Source of the DNA: Alteribacter populi
GTDB taxonomy: Bacteria; Bacillota; Bacilli; Bacillales; Salisediminibacteriaceae
Direction of reading: 5' to 3'
Assembly: GCF_002352765.1 (NCBI RefSeq)
Contig: NZ_KZ293963.1
Span: forward strand, 3,684,559-3,748,558
DNA: 64,000 nt
Shown: positions 8,344 through 16,638 of the stretch, one piece after another
Numbering within the stretch: position 1 is the first letter of the stretch
Layout of the letters: each line of letters opens with the position of its first letter
Notes under the pieces: generated by a model
Told to the model about the DNA's origin: nothing
Databases searched by the model: none
Seen by the model: the letters and a program-made list of their open reading frames with translations, nothing else
Made by a program: the position numbers and the translations under genes

Positions 8344-8778
8344 TTAAAATACGACATTCGCCATCTGATATAGCCTGACTAGAGAGACAACGAGCCCAAT
8401 GCCGATAATCCCAAGAAACACGTAACGGAACTTGTACATCCATCGGTATTTGTACTTGGAAGGGTCATTCAACTTGCTTTTATCTCTATTGAGGTAATAG
8501 ACGACTAGAAAAATTGCGGGGACAAATACACTGATTAGTAAAATAATGAAACCGATCTGATTATAGCGGTCTAAAAGCACTTCGTTGACACCGACATTCT
8601 GTAAAAGCATGCCTACAATAACAAATAAGAACACAGGTAGTGAAAATACGCCTGTAACGGTGGAACGAAACAGATCTTTTCGCTCATCTTTATTTGCCCC
8701 CCGGTACCTACGGATGTTACGTACTGTAAAAAATAAAATGGCGATCCAGCTGATAGCAAAAATCGCGAATGTAACCAT
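8344..8778 (-). CDS. Four-span membrane protein, unknown function
   Basis: A 144-residue protein with four predicted hydrophobic segments (about residues 3-20, 43-62, 74-95 and 118-138) and positively charged loops (RNIRRYRG and KYKYRWMYKFR). No catalytic motif is visible and I do not recognise the family. ATG 8776-8778 is preceded by GGGAGGAAT, a strong ribosome binding site. It begins a short minus-strand unit that also includes the structured element and the 43-residue protein. Confidence 0.7.
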   Translation of the reverse strand: MVTFAIFAISWIAILFFTVRNIRRYRGANKDERKDLFRSTVTGVFSLPVFLFVIVGMLLQNVGVNEVLLDRYNQIGFIILLISVFVPAIFLVVYYLNRDKSKLNDPSKYKYRWMYKFRYVFLGIIGIGLVVSLVRLYQMANVVF

Positions 8779-8938
8779 GTTTTATTCCTCCCAAGATTGT
8801 GTTTTATGTAAGCAGAGACGGTTTGATTTCGGGAAGTCTAGTGATATTGACTCGAGAGAGAATTTTAATTTTATCAGGATAATTGTAAATATATTAGGGT
8901 TTCATTATTTTCGAGTGGATACGAAAATAAAATGTAAT

Positions 8939-9061
8939 TTAAAATGCTACAAGAGCCACGAATAAGCCAGCTAAATAAGGATACGGAGATTGAAGCCACA
9001 AAAATAGCAACGTAGATAAAACAAAGAAACCAACGCCAACAATGAGAGAAACTTTCTTCAT
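8939..9061 (-). CDS. Tiny membrane protein (40 aa)
   Basis: The frame is open further upstream, but ATG 9059-9061 has an AAGGGGC ribosome binding site and gives a compact peptide beginning MKKVSLIVG with two short hydrophobic segments separated by a PYPY turn. The upstream extension is hydrophilic and without a site, so the short form is preferred. Unknown function; DUF-like two-helix membrane peptide. Confidence 0.5.
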   Translation of the reverse strand: MKKVSLIVGVGFFVLSTLLFLWLQSPYPYLAGLFVALVAF

Positions 9062-9253
9062 TACGTAGCCCCTTAAATAATAACATCCCATTAAACTTAA
9101 TACCTTTTTCCTTTTATTTGGGTGTGAATAGGAAATAAACGTTCCTCTTATTGAAGAAAAGATCTTAGCTAGAGCTGTCAAGCAAATCCATTAATATGCT
9201 AATTTTATTCTAACTTACAACAATACCAGATTTAAAGCTTCGGAGGTGAAAAA

Positions 9254-9355
9254 ATGAAATTAAAGAATATTAATGTAAAAAAATACACTTTATTATGGAT
9301 AAGTTTGATACTGCCCTTTAGTAGATTGGTTCTTGTTAGAAACAATTCTACATAA
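9254..9355 (+). pseudogene. Gene start cut off by repeat cluster R3
   Basis: ATG 9254 has a perfect GGAGGTGA ribosome binding site and reads a lysine-rich N-terminus followed by a hydrophobic helix (about 22 residues, ending LILPF). At that point, 9321, the sequence turns into the GTAGATTGG block of the repeat family and the frame stops 12 codons later. It looks like the 5' end of a membrane or secreted protein gene whose remainder was replaced by the repeats. Confidence 0.5.
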
Positions 9356-9866
9356 AATAGGCTTTTTTCTACAGAAAAGCCATTTTATTCTACATCAAAG
9401 AAAGTTAATTCAACACAAAAGTGATTTATTTCAACATCAAGGCACTTTTTTAAAAATAATTTTGCTATTTGAGCCAAAAGGACGCTTAAACAGCAACAAT
9501 AGTAGATTGGTTTTTATTAGGAACAATCCTACATAAAATAGGCTTTTCTCTACACAAAAGCTCGCTTATTCTACATCAAAGAAAGTTAATTCAACACAAA
9601 AGTGATTTATTTCAACATCAAGGCACTTTTTTTTATGATTTTGCTACTTGAGGCAATAGAACACTCAAACAGCAACAATAGTAGATTGGTTTTTATTAGG
9701 AACAATCGTACATAAAACAGGCATTTCTCTACACAAAAGCCATCTTATTCTACATCAAAGAAAGTTAATTCAACACAAAAGTGATTTATTTCAACATCAA
9801 GGCACTTTTTTTATTGATTGTTGCTACTTGAGCCAAAAGAACACTCAAATAGCAACAATCAATAAA
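9321..9866 (-). repeat. 21-bp-period repeat cluster R3, about 180-bp higher-order period
   Basis: Three blocks start with GTAGATTGG at 9321, 9502 and 9681 (period about 180 bp). Each block has a run of TTCTACAY/TTCAACAY units at 21-bp spacing, ending with AAGGCAC and a T-run. The cluster closes with a strong hairpin: TTATTGATTGTTGCTA at 9811-9826 pairs perfectly with TAGCAACAATCAATAA at 9850-9865. No plausible gene lies inside. Confidence 0.85.
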
Positions 9867-9887
9867 AAACAGCATTCCTTAAGAAAA

Positions 9888-9920
9888 AAATCCCCTCAGA
9901 ATCATTTCTTGAGGGGATCG
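9888..9920 (-). terminator. Terminator of ald
   Basis: ATCCCCTCA (9890-9898) and TGAGGGGAT (9910-9918) form a stem; read on the minus strand it is followed by TTTTTTTC. It lies about 100 bp after the ald stop, beyond the small dispersed repeat. Confidence 0.85.
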
Positions 9921-9934
9921 TCTTTTTTAAAAAG

Positions 9935-9998
9935 TATAAGCGGACAGCTATCTTCACGCCGCTCGTCTCAAGGGAAATGCATCCTTGAGACTTTAAAG
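9935..9998 (+). repeat. Dispersed AAGTATAAGCGGACAGC repeat, copy 1
   Basis: Starts AAGTATAAGCGGACAGCT, then a pyrimidine-rich ACGCCGCTCGTCT, then a small hairpin TCTCAAGG...CCTTGAGA. The same start recurs at 47928 and, shortened, at 14456. It lies in the 3' untranslated part of ald. Confidence 0.65.
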
Positions 9999-10016
9999 AC
10001 CGCTAAGCAGTTTTTC

Positions 10017-11147
10017 TTACACATTCATGCTCATTTTTTCAAACGCTTGCTCAACAGAAACGTACTCATAACCAAGATCTTTGGCGACTGCTTCATACGT
10101 AAGATGACCCGCAACAGTGTTGACACCTAGTTTAAGGTGAGTGTTATCAGTAACGGCTTTTTCGACACCTTTATTTGCAATTTGCAATGCATACGGTACC
10201 GTCACGTTTGTAAGCGCAATTGTAGACGTTCTTGGCACCGCGCCAGGCATATTTGCCACAGCATAGTGCACAACACCATGTTTATCATACGTTGGGTTGT
10301 CATGAGTGGTAATGCGGTCAACCGTTTCAAAAATACCGCCTTGGTCAATGGCAACGTCGACAATGACAGATCCTGGTGTCATCGCTTTAATCATGTCTTC
10401 TGTTACGAGCTTTGGTGCTTTTGCTCCTGGGATTAATACGGCACCAATGACTAAATCAGACTCTGCAACCGCTTGAGCGATATTTAATGGATTGGACATT
10501 AACGTTTGGATTTCGTTACCGAAAATATCATCTAGTTCGCGAAGGCGTTCAGGGTTTAGGTCAATGATCGTGACATTCGCACCGAGTCCCATCGCGATTT
10601 TTGCTGCGTTAGTACCGACAACTCCGCCACCAATGACTGTGACTTTTCCACGTTGAACACCAGGAACTCCGGCTAAGAGAACGCCTTTTCCACCGTTGGA
10701 TTTTTGTAAAAACTGTGCGCCGATTTGCGTTGACATACGACCGGCAACTTCACTCATTGGTGTAAGGAGTGGCAGTGTACGGTTGACTTCAACCGTTTCG
10801 TAAGCAATCGCTGTTACGCCTTTTTCAGTTAACGCTTTGGCAAGTGCCGGTTCGGCGGCTAAGTGTAAATACGTAAATAAAATAAGACCTTCACGGAAGT
10901 AGTCATACTCTTCTGGTAGTGGCTCTTTAACTTTCATAACCATTTCAGCAGACCAAGCATCCGCAGCTGTATCAACGATTTTTGCTCCCGCATCAACGTA
11001 GTCCGTATCCTCGAAACCGCTTCCAATTCCAGCGCTAGTTTCAATGTAAACGTGATGTCCGACTTTAACTAATGCGTCAACGCCTGCTGGTGTGAGCGCA
11101 ATCCGATTTTCGTTATTTTTAATTTCTTTTGGGACTCCGATAATCAT
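10017..11147 (-). CDS. ald: Alanine dehydrogenase
   Basis: A 376-residue NAD-dependent enzyme that converts L-alanine to pyruvate and ammonium, used in Bacillus for growth on alanine and during sporulation. The N-terminal domain starts IGVPKEIKNNENRIALTP with the substrate-binding Arg and Lys region; the Rossmann motif is VIGGGVVGTNAA near residue 170. Start ATG 11145-11147 is chosen because GGAGGAGG lies directly before it; the frame could extend six codons upstream. The upstream same-strand gene is an AdeR-like regulator. An inverted repeat CTCTG/CAGAG at 11176-11190 and TATACT read on the minus strand lie in its promoter region, with no good -35, consistent with activator control. Confidence 0.95.
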   Translation of the reverse strand: MIIGVPKEIKNNENRIALTPAGVDALVKVGHHVYIETSAGIGSGFEDTDYVDAGAKIVDTAADAWSAEMVMKVKEPLPEEYDYFREGLILFTYLHLAAEPALAKALTEKGVTAIAYETVEVNRTLPLLTPMSEVAGRMSTQIGAQFLQKSNGGKGVLLAGVPGVQRGKVTVIGGGVVGTNAAKIAMGLGANVTIIDLNPERLRELDDIFGNEIQTLMSNPLNIAQAVAESDLVIGAVLIPGAKAPKLVTEDMIKAMTPGSVIVDVAIDQGGIFETVDRITTHDNPTYDKHGVVHYAVANMPGAVPRTSTIALTNVTVPYALQIANKGVEKAVTDNTHLKLGVNTVAGHLTYEAVAKDLGYEYVSVEQAFEKMSMNV

Positions 11148-11231
11148 GATAAATTCCTCCTCCAAAAAAATAATCCTCTGTTAATCAGAGTATAAGCATT
11201 AAAAACCCTCTTTGCTTTGTTTGGAAAAGAG

Positions 11232-11270
11232 AAAAAAAAAGAGGCCTTTTGTGAAAATCTACAAACGGCC
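11232..11270 (-). terminator. Terminator of the PucR/AdeR-type gene
   Basis: On the minus strand GGCCGTTTGTAG pairs imperfectly with CACAAAAGGCC, then TC and nine T. The left arm includes the last codons of the regulator gene. Confidence 0.75.
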
Positions 11271-12509
11271 GTTCTTTTTTAATTTATTAAGTTTGATATC
11301 CAAATACAACGTCATTTTTTCATTCGGGCTTCTTAAGTTGATATCCCCTACATCTGAGATGCGTTTGAGTCGATAATTTAACGTATTATTATGGACATTC
11401 AACTCTTTAGCTGCCTCATTGACATTATCTTTATTTAAAAACACTTCAAGGGTCGCTAATAGTTGTGTTTTGTGAAGGGTGTCGTAGTCGGTTAGTTTTT
11501 GCAGCGACGTGTTTTCATAACCATCCTCCTCATTCTTTTGAAGAAGGACATCGAGGTACCGGTAAATTCCTAATTGCTGATAGCTATTCGTGTCGCCTAC
11601 CTCTTTAGGGAATTGATTCTTGACCTGTAAAACAGTGAGTGCCTCTTGGTAGCTCGCTTCAATCCTTTGATAATTTTCATAGATATTGCCGCAACTACCC
11701 TGGATTTGACTAATATTAAACCGATGATTCATTTGAGTAATAAAATCGTCGATAAACTCAGATGCATCTAGCTTTCCTTTTGTCATTGGGGGAGGTGAAC
11801 ATAGTAAAATTAATTCGTTGCCATCGATCACGTGAAAGGTGACACTTAGTTTTTGAGTGGTTGTAATCATATAGGAAATATACCGCTCGATTTTCGGGTT
11901 AATGTCATGTTGAAATTGGAAGACAATAACGGAGACCGGAAAAGGAGCGCGAATATTTAACTGTTCAAAGCTTTCATTAATTTCTTCATGCGATTTTAGG
12001 TGGCCCGTGAGAAGCTGCCAAAAGAACTCCTGATGCCCTTTTTCCCGCTTTAGTTTGCGTCCTTTAAGCTGTAACAATTGGTTTTTCGCAGCTTGAGCAG
12101 CCTTTTTTAACAGCGCTAACTCTTCATCTAACAGGTGATTATCGATTTCAAGTGCCCAAATATAGCCTAAAATTTCATTTTTCCTTCGAATGGTGATCGC
12201 GATTCGATCACCAAGCCCGACTTCGGTTATTTCTGAAATACGTACAGGCTCTTCACTCTGAATGAGCTTTGGCATAATGCCGTCTCTCCACAAACTATTG
12301 ATAACTTTTTCGGGTACTCTCCTTCCCATAATGGTCGCAATTCTTGCAGAATCCGTTCGTTCATCATGAGAACTATAGGCTAACAGGCGGTGGTTAGCAT
12401 CCTCTATTGTGACAGGACATTTCAACACATCACTGATTTTGTCGACTAAATTCTCTAAACTTCCAAAAGACCCTTGAAAAGGATTCTTATTTAAGGTGTT
12501 GTCGTTCAT
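11259..12509 (-). CDS. adeR: PucR/CdaR-family regulator, AdeR-like activator of ald
   Basis: A 416-residue protein with a GAF-like N-terminal region (about residues 20-145), a central GGDEF-like domain, and a C-terminal PucR-type helix-turn-helix seen as VNEAAKELNVHNNTLNYRLKRI. This layout is that of Bacillus AdeR (YukF), which activates ald. Its position directly upstream of ald on the same strand, and next to an alanine symporter, supports the assignment. Start ATG 12507-12509 with AGAGGGG. The effector is unknown, perhaps alanine. Confidence 0.8.
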   Translation of the reverse strand: MNDNTLNKNPFQGSFGSLENLVDKISDVLKCPVTIEDANHRLLAYSSHDERTDSARIATIMGRRVPEKVINSLWRDGIMPKLIQSEEPVRISEITEVGLGDRIAITIRRKNEILGYIWALEIDNHLLDEELALLKKAAQAAKNQLLQLKGRKLKREKGHQEFFWQLLTGHLKSHEEINESFEQLNIRAPFPVSVIVFQFQHDINPKIERYISYMITTTQKLSVTFHVIDGNELILLCSPPPMTKGKLDASEFIDDFITQMNHRFNISQIQGSCGNIYENYQRIEASYQEALTVLQVKNQFPKEVGDTNSYQQLGIYRYLDVLLQKNEEDGYENTSLQKLTDYDTLHKTQLLATLEVFLNKDNVNEAAKELNVHNNTLNYRLKRISDVGDINLRSPNEKMTLYLDIKLNKLKKNGRL

Positions 12510-12883
12510 AAAAAAACCCCTCTAGATTTGAAAAATTCTGGCGCACCGGCGTGACCATTCGTCATTAAATACCTACATATATTCTATTCTTAAATACAGC
12601 TAATAGACAAGTATATAGGAAAGAACTTTGTCATTGACATGTTTTTAGGCAAAATCACCTCTTTGGATAACGTGAAGTTTTCAATTAATTCTCACTTTTT
12701 TAGTTAGAGGTCATTATTTGAAAATAATTGTATTTCACTACTCTTTGGAATTCTTTAGTCATTTGTTTTCTTTGACAAACGTGATATATTATATTTGGAT
12801 AATTTCACAACTATAATTGTTTTCATAAATGTTAAAATGACGCTATGCCTTTGAAAGCGTTATCATCCAAAGGGGGATTTTTT
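12510..12883. other. Divergent intergenic region between adeR-like gene and symporter
   Basis: AT-rich, no gene. It must hold the promoters of both neighbours. TTTGACA at 12771-12777 and TATAAT at 12812-12817 are visible on the plus strand but are not properly spaced from each other, so no sigma-A promoter is called. AdeR-type activation of the symporter is an inference from position. Confidence 0.5.
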
Positions 12884-14299
12884 TTGGATTTACTATCTAT
12901 ATTAGACAGAATTAATGGTGTTTTATGGGGAACACCGAGTTTAATTTTACTATTCGGGACAGGCCTACTGTTAACTGTTATGTTAAGGGGCCTTCAGTTT
13001 AGACGATTACTCTACGCCTTTAAGCTTGCTTTTACGAAAGAAGGCAAAAGCGACTCAAAAGATGAAGGCGATGTCAGTAATTTTAAAGCGCTAATGACCG
13101 CTCTAGCTGGAACGATTGGAAATGGTAATATTGCCGGAGTAGCAACAGCCATTACGTTAGGTGGTCCGGGAGCGATTTTTTGGATGTGGATTGTAGGTCT
13201 ATTAGGGATGGCAACGAAATATGCCGAGGCTCTATTGGCCATGAAATATCGTGTAAAAAATGCAAAAGGTGAATATTCCAGTGGGCCAATGTATTACGTT
13301 GAACGCGGCTTAGGAAAGAAGTTTAAATGGTTAGCCATTGCATTTGCTATTTTTGGTGCCTTTGCAGCATTAGGGATTGGAAACAGTGTCCAATCCAATA
13401 CGATTGCCGGCGTGATGGAAACGTCTTTTGGCGTTAATAATATCACGACCGCCATTGTCCTTTCTGCATTAGCTGCCTTAATTATTTTTGGTGGTTTACA
13501 ACGTATTAGTGCTGTAGCGGGCTTTTTCGTACCGATTATGGCGGTATTTTATATCTTAGGATCACTACTCATTTTAGCTATTAACTTTGATCAAATTATT
13601 CCTGCTTTTCAATTGATTTTCCATTATGCATTTAATCCCGTTGCCGCAACAGGCGGGTTCGTTGGAGTCCTTGTATCTGAAGCGATCCGAAACGGTGTTG
13701 CTCGTGGAATTTTCTCAAACGAAGCTGGTTTAGGTACAGCTGCACTGATTGCAGGGAATGCCAAAACAGATCATCCTGTTAAACAAGCACTTGTAGCGAT
13801 GACAGGAACGTTTATTGTTACGATCATTGTCTGTACGATGACCGGGCTAGTCCTTGTTATTACAGGTTTTTGGGATCCAACTGGTGGTCAACTCTCAGGA
13901 GTCACTCACGAAGCAGGCTTGGAAGGCGGCGCATTAACCGGGGCAGCATTCGCATCAGTTTTAGGTGGTGTTGGTGAATATATCGTTGCCTTTTCAGTTA
14001 TTTTCTTTGGTTTCTCAACGATTGTTGGTTGGTATGTCTACGGAGAAAAATGCTTCGAGTATATCGCTGGAACCAAGGGGATTTCAGGGTATCGCGCCAT
14101 TTACATTGCGGCCTGTGCAATTGGTGCCGTAGCCAATTTAACAACGATTTGGGCTTTCGCTGATATGGCCAATGCATTAATGATGATCCCGAACTTAGTT
14201 GCCCTTATCTTATTAAGTAAAGTGGTCGTTCGAGAAACAAATGACTACTTTAACAATCACTACCAAGCAGCAGATAAGGCGATCAAAAAAGCAAGTTAA
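12884..14299 (+). CDS. AGCS-family sodium:alanine symporter
   Basis: A 471-residue membrane protein of the alanine or glycine:cation symporter family, about 11 spans. Diagnostic stretches are GTIGNGNIAGVATAITLGGPG, quoted in part as GNGNIAGVA, plus SNEAGLGTAALI. The frame is open from ATG 12845, but a good site AAAGGGGGA sits before TTG 12884, giving the expected N-terminus LDLLSILDRINGVLWG, so TTG is preferred. With ald and the AdeR-like regulator it forms an alanine uptake and oxidation locus: Na+-driven import, then deamination to pyruvate. Confidence 0.9.
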   Translation: MDLLSILDRINGVLWGTPSLILLFGTGLLLTVMLRGLQFRRLLYAFKLAFTKEGKSDSKDEGDVSNFKALMTALAGTIGNGNIAGVATAITLGGPGAIFWMWIVGLLGMATKYAEALLAMKYRVKNAKGEYSSGPMYYVERGLGKKFKWLAIAFAIFGAFAALGIGNSVQSNTIAGVMETSFGVNNITTAIVLSALAALIIFGGLQRISAVAGFFVPIMAVFYILGSLLILAINFDQIIPAFQLIFHYAFNPVAATGGFVGVLVSEAIRNGVARGIFSNEAGLGTAALIAGNAKTDHPVKQALVAMTGTFIVTIIVCTMTGLVLVITGFWDPTGGQLSGVTHEAGLEGGALTGAAFASVLGGVGEYIVAFSVIFFGFSTIVGWYVYGEKCFEYIAGTKGISGYRAIYIAACAIGAVANLTTIWAFADMANALMMIPNLVALILLSKVVVRETNDYFNNHYQAADKAIKKAS

Positions 14300-14352
14300 G
14301 CTGGCTATTTTAATGCGGAACCTGGTAAAGAAATGAATAACTCTAGAACAAT

Positions 14353-14389
14353 GAACTGAGCATCGTCAAAGGTGCTCAGTTTTTTTATA
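14353..14389 (+). terminator. Terminator of the alanine symporter gene
   Basis: AACTGAGCA (14354-14362) and TGCTCAGTT (14373-14381) followed by TTTTTT. Confidence 0.88.
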
Positions 14390-14455
14390 CTTTACGAAGT
14401 TTAATTTCTCTAAAGGAAACTAGTGCTTGGCGGTAATGCGAGTTTTCTTGAAAAG

Positions 14456-14512
14456 ATAAGAAACTAAAAAAAGACAGACAGCTACTTTCACGCTTCTCGT
14501 ATAAGACAGTTA
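14456..14512 (+). repeat. Dispersed AAGTATAAGCGGACAGC repeat, copy 2 (short)
   Basis: AAAGACAGACAGCTACTTTCACGCTTCTCGT matches in part the AGCGGACAGCTACCTTTACGCCTCTCGT segment at 47928; only the 5' half of the element is recognisable (first 20 bases given here as GACAGACAGCTACTTTCACG). Confidence 0.45.
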
Positions 14513-14674
14513 AATTTTTAAAACATTCTAAATACATTGACTTCGTTGGGGGTTATTACTAAGATAGAAAAAAGGTTTTAAGAAACAGTTGTGATCCGTG
14601 TCTGTGTTTTTGAGAAACAACCTTTTTAAAAAAGCTTACTTAGGTCATTTCGAGATTGAGAGGAGCAATTGTAT

Positions 14675-15853
14675 ATGGTAAAAAATTTATTTACTAGGTT
14701 AGAAGAAGTTTATCCAGAGATGGTGGAATTCAGAAGAGATCTCCACATGTACCCTGAACTTTCACACCAAGAGGTGAACACGCCGAAAAAAATTGCTGAA
14801 TTTCTATCAAACTTGGGATTAGAGGTTAGAACCGGGGTTGGTGAAAAAGGAGTAGTAGGGTATTTAAAAGGTGGCAAGCCGGGAAAAACAGTCGCATTAC
14901 GTGCGGACTTTGATGCTTTGCCGATTCAGGAAGAAAATGATGTTGAATATAAGTCTCGTGTTCCAGGAGTGATGCACGCATGTGGCCATGATATTCACAC
15001 GTCTGCTTTATTAGGTGTAGCTAAAGCACTCTCTGAAGTGAGGGATGATATTAAAGGGAATGTTGTATTTATTCACCAATTTGCCGAAGAAGTCATACCT
15101 GGAGGAGCTAAGTTTATGATCGAGGATGGCTGTTTGGATGGTGTTGATGTTGTTTATGGAGCTCATGTTTCCTCTATTCATCCACTTGGGAGTGTTGGTG
15201 TAAGAGAAGGAGATATGATGGCATGCGGGGATACTTTCGAAATTGAAATTTCTGGAATTGGTGGGCACGCGGCAACTCCGCATTTGACTGTAGACCCTAT
15301 TGTTTTAGGGAGCCAGACGATTGTTAACTTGCAACAGATTGTTAGTCGTAAAGTGGACCCACTAAAACCCGCAGTCGTTTCTGTTGCTGCATTTAATAGT
15401 GGGACAGGGTTTAATGTCATCCCTGATAAAGCTAGGATCACCGGAACCGTTCGAACTTTTGATGAAGATGTTCGGGACATGATCGAATCTTTAATGGAAG
15501 AAATTGTGGTGTCTACGTGCAAAGGAAGTGGAGCGGAGGCTACCTTTAACTATGTTCGAGGGTACCCAGCAGTAAAGAATGATTCATTAGAGACAAAAAG
15601 GATCGAAACCATTGCAAAAAACTTGTTCGGAGAGGAAAAGGTACTCCAAATGAACCCTCAAATGGGGATGGAGGATTTTGCGTATTATGTACAAAAAGTT
15701 CCTGGTACGTTCTTTTGGGTTGGCGGAGGAAACAATACTTTGGGAGAGGCGTACCCGCATCATAATCCTAAGTTTAATGTAGATGAACAATCGATGGTGG
15801 ACATTGGAAAGTTATTCGTTTCAGCCGTTTTTGATTATCTTGGAGAAGAATGA
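14675..15853 (+). CDS. M20 family amidohydrolase (N-acyl amino acid hydrolase type)
   Basis: A 392-residue metallopeptidase-fold enzyme of the M20D group, which removes acyl or other groups from the nitrogen of amino acids. Metal-binding motifs are clear: RRDLHMYPELS near the N-terminus, HACGHDIHT around residues 102-110, the EE pair in FAEEVIPGGAK near 137, and GMEDFAYY near the C-terminus. The frame can begin at TTG 14669, but ATG 14675 is at the correct distance from GAGAGGAGC. First gene of a four-gene plus-strand operon with two membrane proteins and an M20C hydrolase. Confidence 0.88.
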   Translation: MVKNLFTRLEEVYPEMVEFRRDLHMYPELSHQEVNTPKKIAEFLSNLGLEVRTGVGEKGVVGYLKGGKPGKTVALRADFDALPIQEENDVEYKSRVPGVMHACGHDIHTSALLGVAKALSEVRDDIKGNVVFIHQFAEEVIPGGAKFMIEDGCLDGVDVVYGAHVSSIHPLGSVGVREGDMMACGDTFEIEISGIGGHAATPHLTVDPIVLGSQTIVNLQQIVSRKVDPLKPAVVSVAAFNSGTGFNVIPDKARITGTVRTFDEDVRDMIESLMEEIVVSTCKGSGAEATFNYVRGYPAVKNDSLETKRIETIAKNLFGEEKVLQMNPQMGMEDFAYYVQKVPGTFFWVGGGNNTLGEAYPHHNPKFNVDEQSMVDIGKLFVSAVFDYLGEE

Positions 15854-15908
15854 AGTAACTAAAGTGAATGTCCGCACAAACATTTACATGTATTGAGGGG
15901 GAAGAACG

Positions 15909-16616
15909 TTGGATGAAGTTTTGCAAGCAGCCCAAAGTTTACCGGTATGGATTTTTGCTGCAATCGTTGTAGCGATCGTTATTTTTCAGGCGATTATATT
16001 TCTCATTGTCTCTGTTAAAACGGCTCCTGAGATTGGAATGTCTTCTGAAGAGACAAAGAGAGCTTTTCGAACCGGCGTCATTAGTAGTTTAGGGCCTTCT
16101 TTCGGAATTGCGATTGTTATTATTTCCTTAATTACTATCCTTGGTGCTCCTTTTACGCTAATGAGAATTGGCATTATAGGATCAGCACCAACGGAATTAA
16201 CGGCCGCAGGGGTCGGTGCAAATGCTTTTGGGACTGAATTGGGGGCAGATGGCTTTAATCTCCAAGCCTTTACAACAGTTGTTTGGACGATGTGTCTTGG
16301 TGGAACAGGGTGGTTAATTTTTGCTGCTTTATTTACAAAATCACTCGGTAACACTCAAACAAAAGTTGTAAAGAAAAATCCTAAAATAATGGTTATTATC
16401 TCCACAGCGGCGATGTTAGGTGCCTTCGCTTATCTAGCCAGTCAACAAATGGTTCAAGGATATAGTCATGCCATTGCTGCCATTGTTTCGGGATTATCTA
16501 TGATGGCGTTATTAACCTTTGCGAATAAAAAAGGGATCAAGTGGTTATCTGAATGGGCGTTAGGTATTGCGTTAATTATCGGTATGACCATAGGCCATTT
16601 TACAACATTATTTTAA
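15909..16616 (+). CDS. DUF5058-family membrane protein
   Basis: A 235-residue protein with about six hydrophobic segments. The N-terminal span is followed by KTAPEIGMSSEETKRAFRTG, quoted in part as EETKRAFRTG, and then SLGPSFGIAIVIISL and SAPTELTAAGVGA, glycine-rich membrane segments like those of the uncharacterised DUF5058 family as I recall it. The start is TTG 15909 after GAGGGGGAAG. It lies between the amidohydrolase and a second membrane protein and probably forms a transporter with it; this is inference from the neighbourhood. Confidence 0.7.
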   Translation: MDEVLQAAQSLPVWIFAAIVVAIVIFQAIIFLIVSVKTAPEIGMSSEETKRAFRTGVISSLGPSFGIAIVIISLITILGAPFTLMRIGIIGSAPTELTAAGVGANAFGTELGADGFNLQAFTTVVWTMCLGGTGWLIFAALFTKSLGNTQTKVVKKNPKIMVIISTAAMLGAFAYLASQQMVQGYSHAIAAIVSGLSMMALLTFANKKGIKWLSEWALGIALIIGMTIGHFTTLF

Positions 16617-16638
16617 AGAGGCAAGGAGGGATTGTTGA

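Larger units (their letters stand above)
14300..14674. other. Intergenic region: terminator, repeat fragment, leader
   Basis: After the symporter terminator (14353-14389) there is a fragment of the AAGTATAAGC family near 14456-14512 and an AT-rich stretch that should hold the promoter of the amidohydrolase operon. No gene. Confidence 0.6.

Noticed and set aside
9828..10130. 100-codon plus-strand frame over the ald terminator
   Set aside because: It crosses the repeat hairpin, the terminator and antisense of ald.
12772..12817. Sigma-A promoter of the alanine symporter (TTGACA with TATAAT)
   Set aside because: The spacing of 34 bp between the hexamers is not functional; other pairs are poor.
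15178..15522. Antisense frames in the amidohydrolase, symporter, thiolase and permease genes
   Set aside because: All lie within well-supported genes, have no ribosome binding sites and low-complexity composition.
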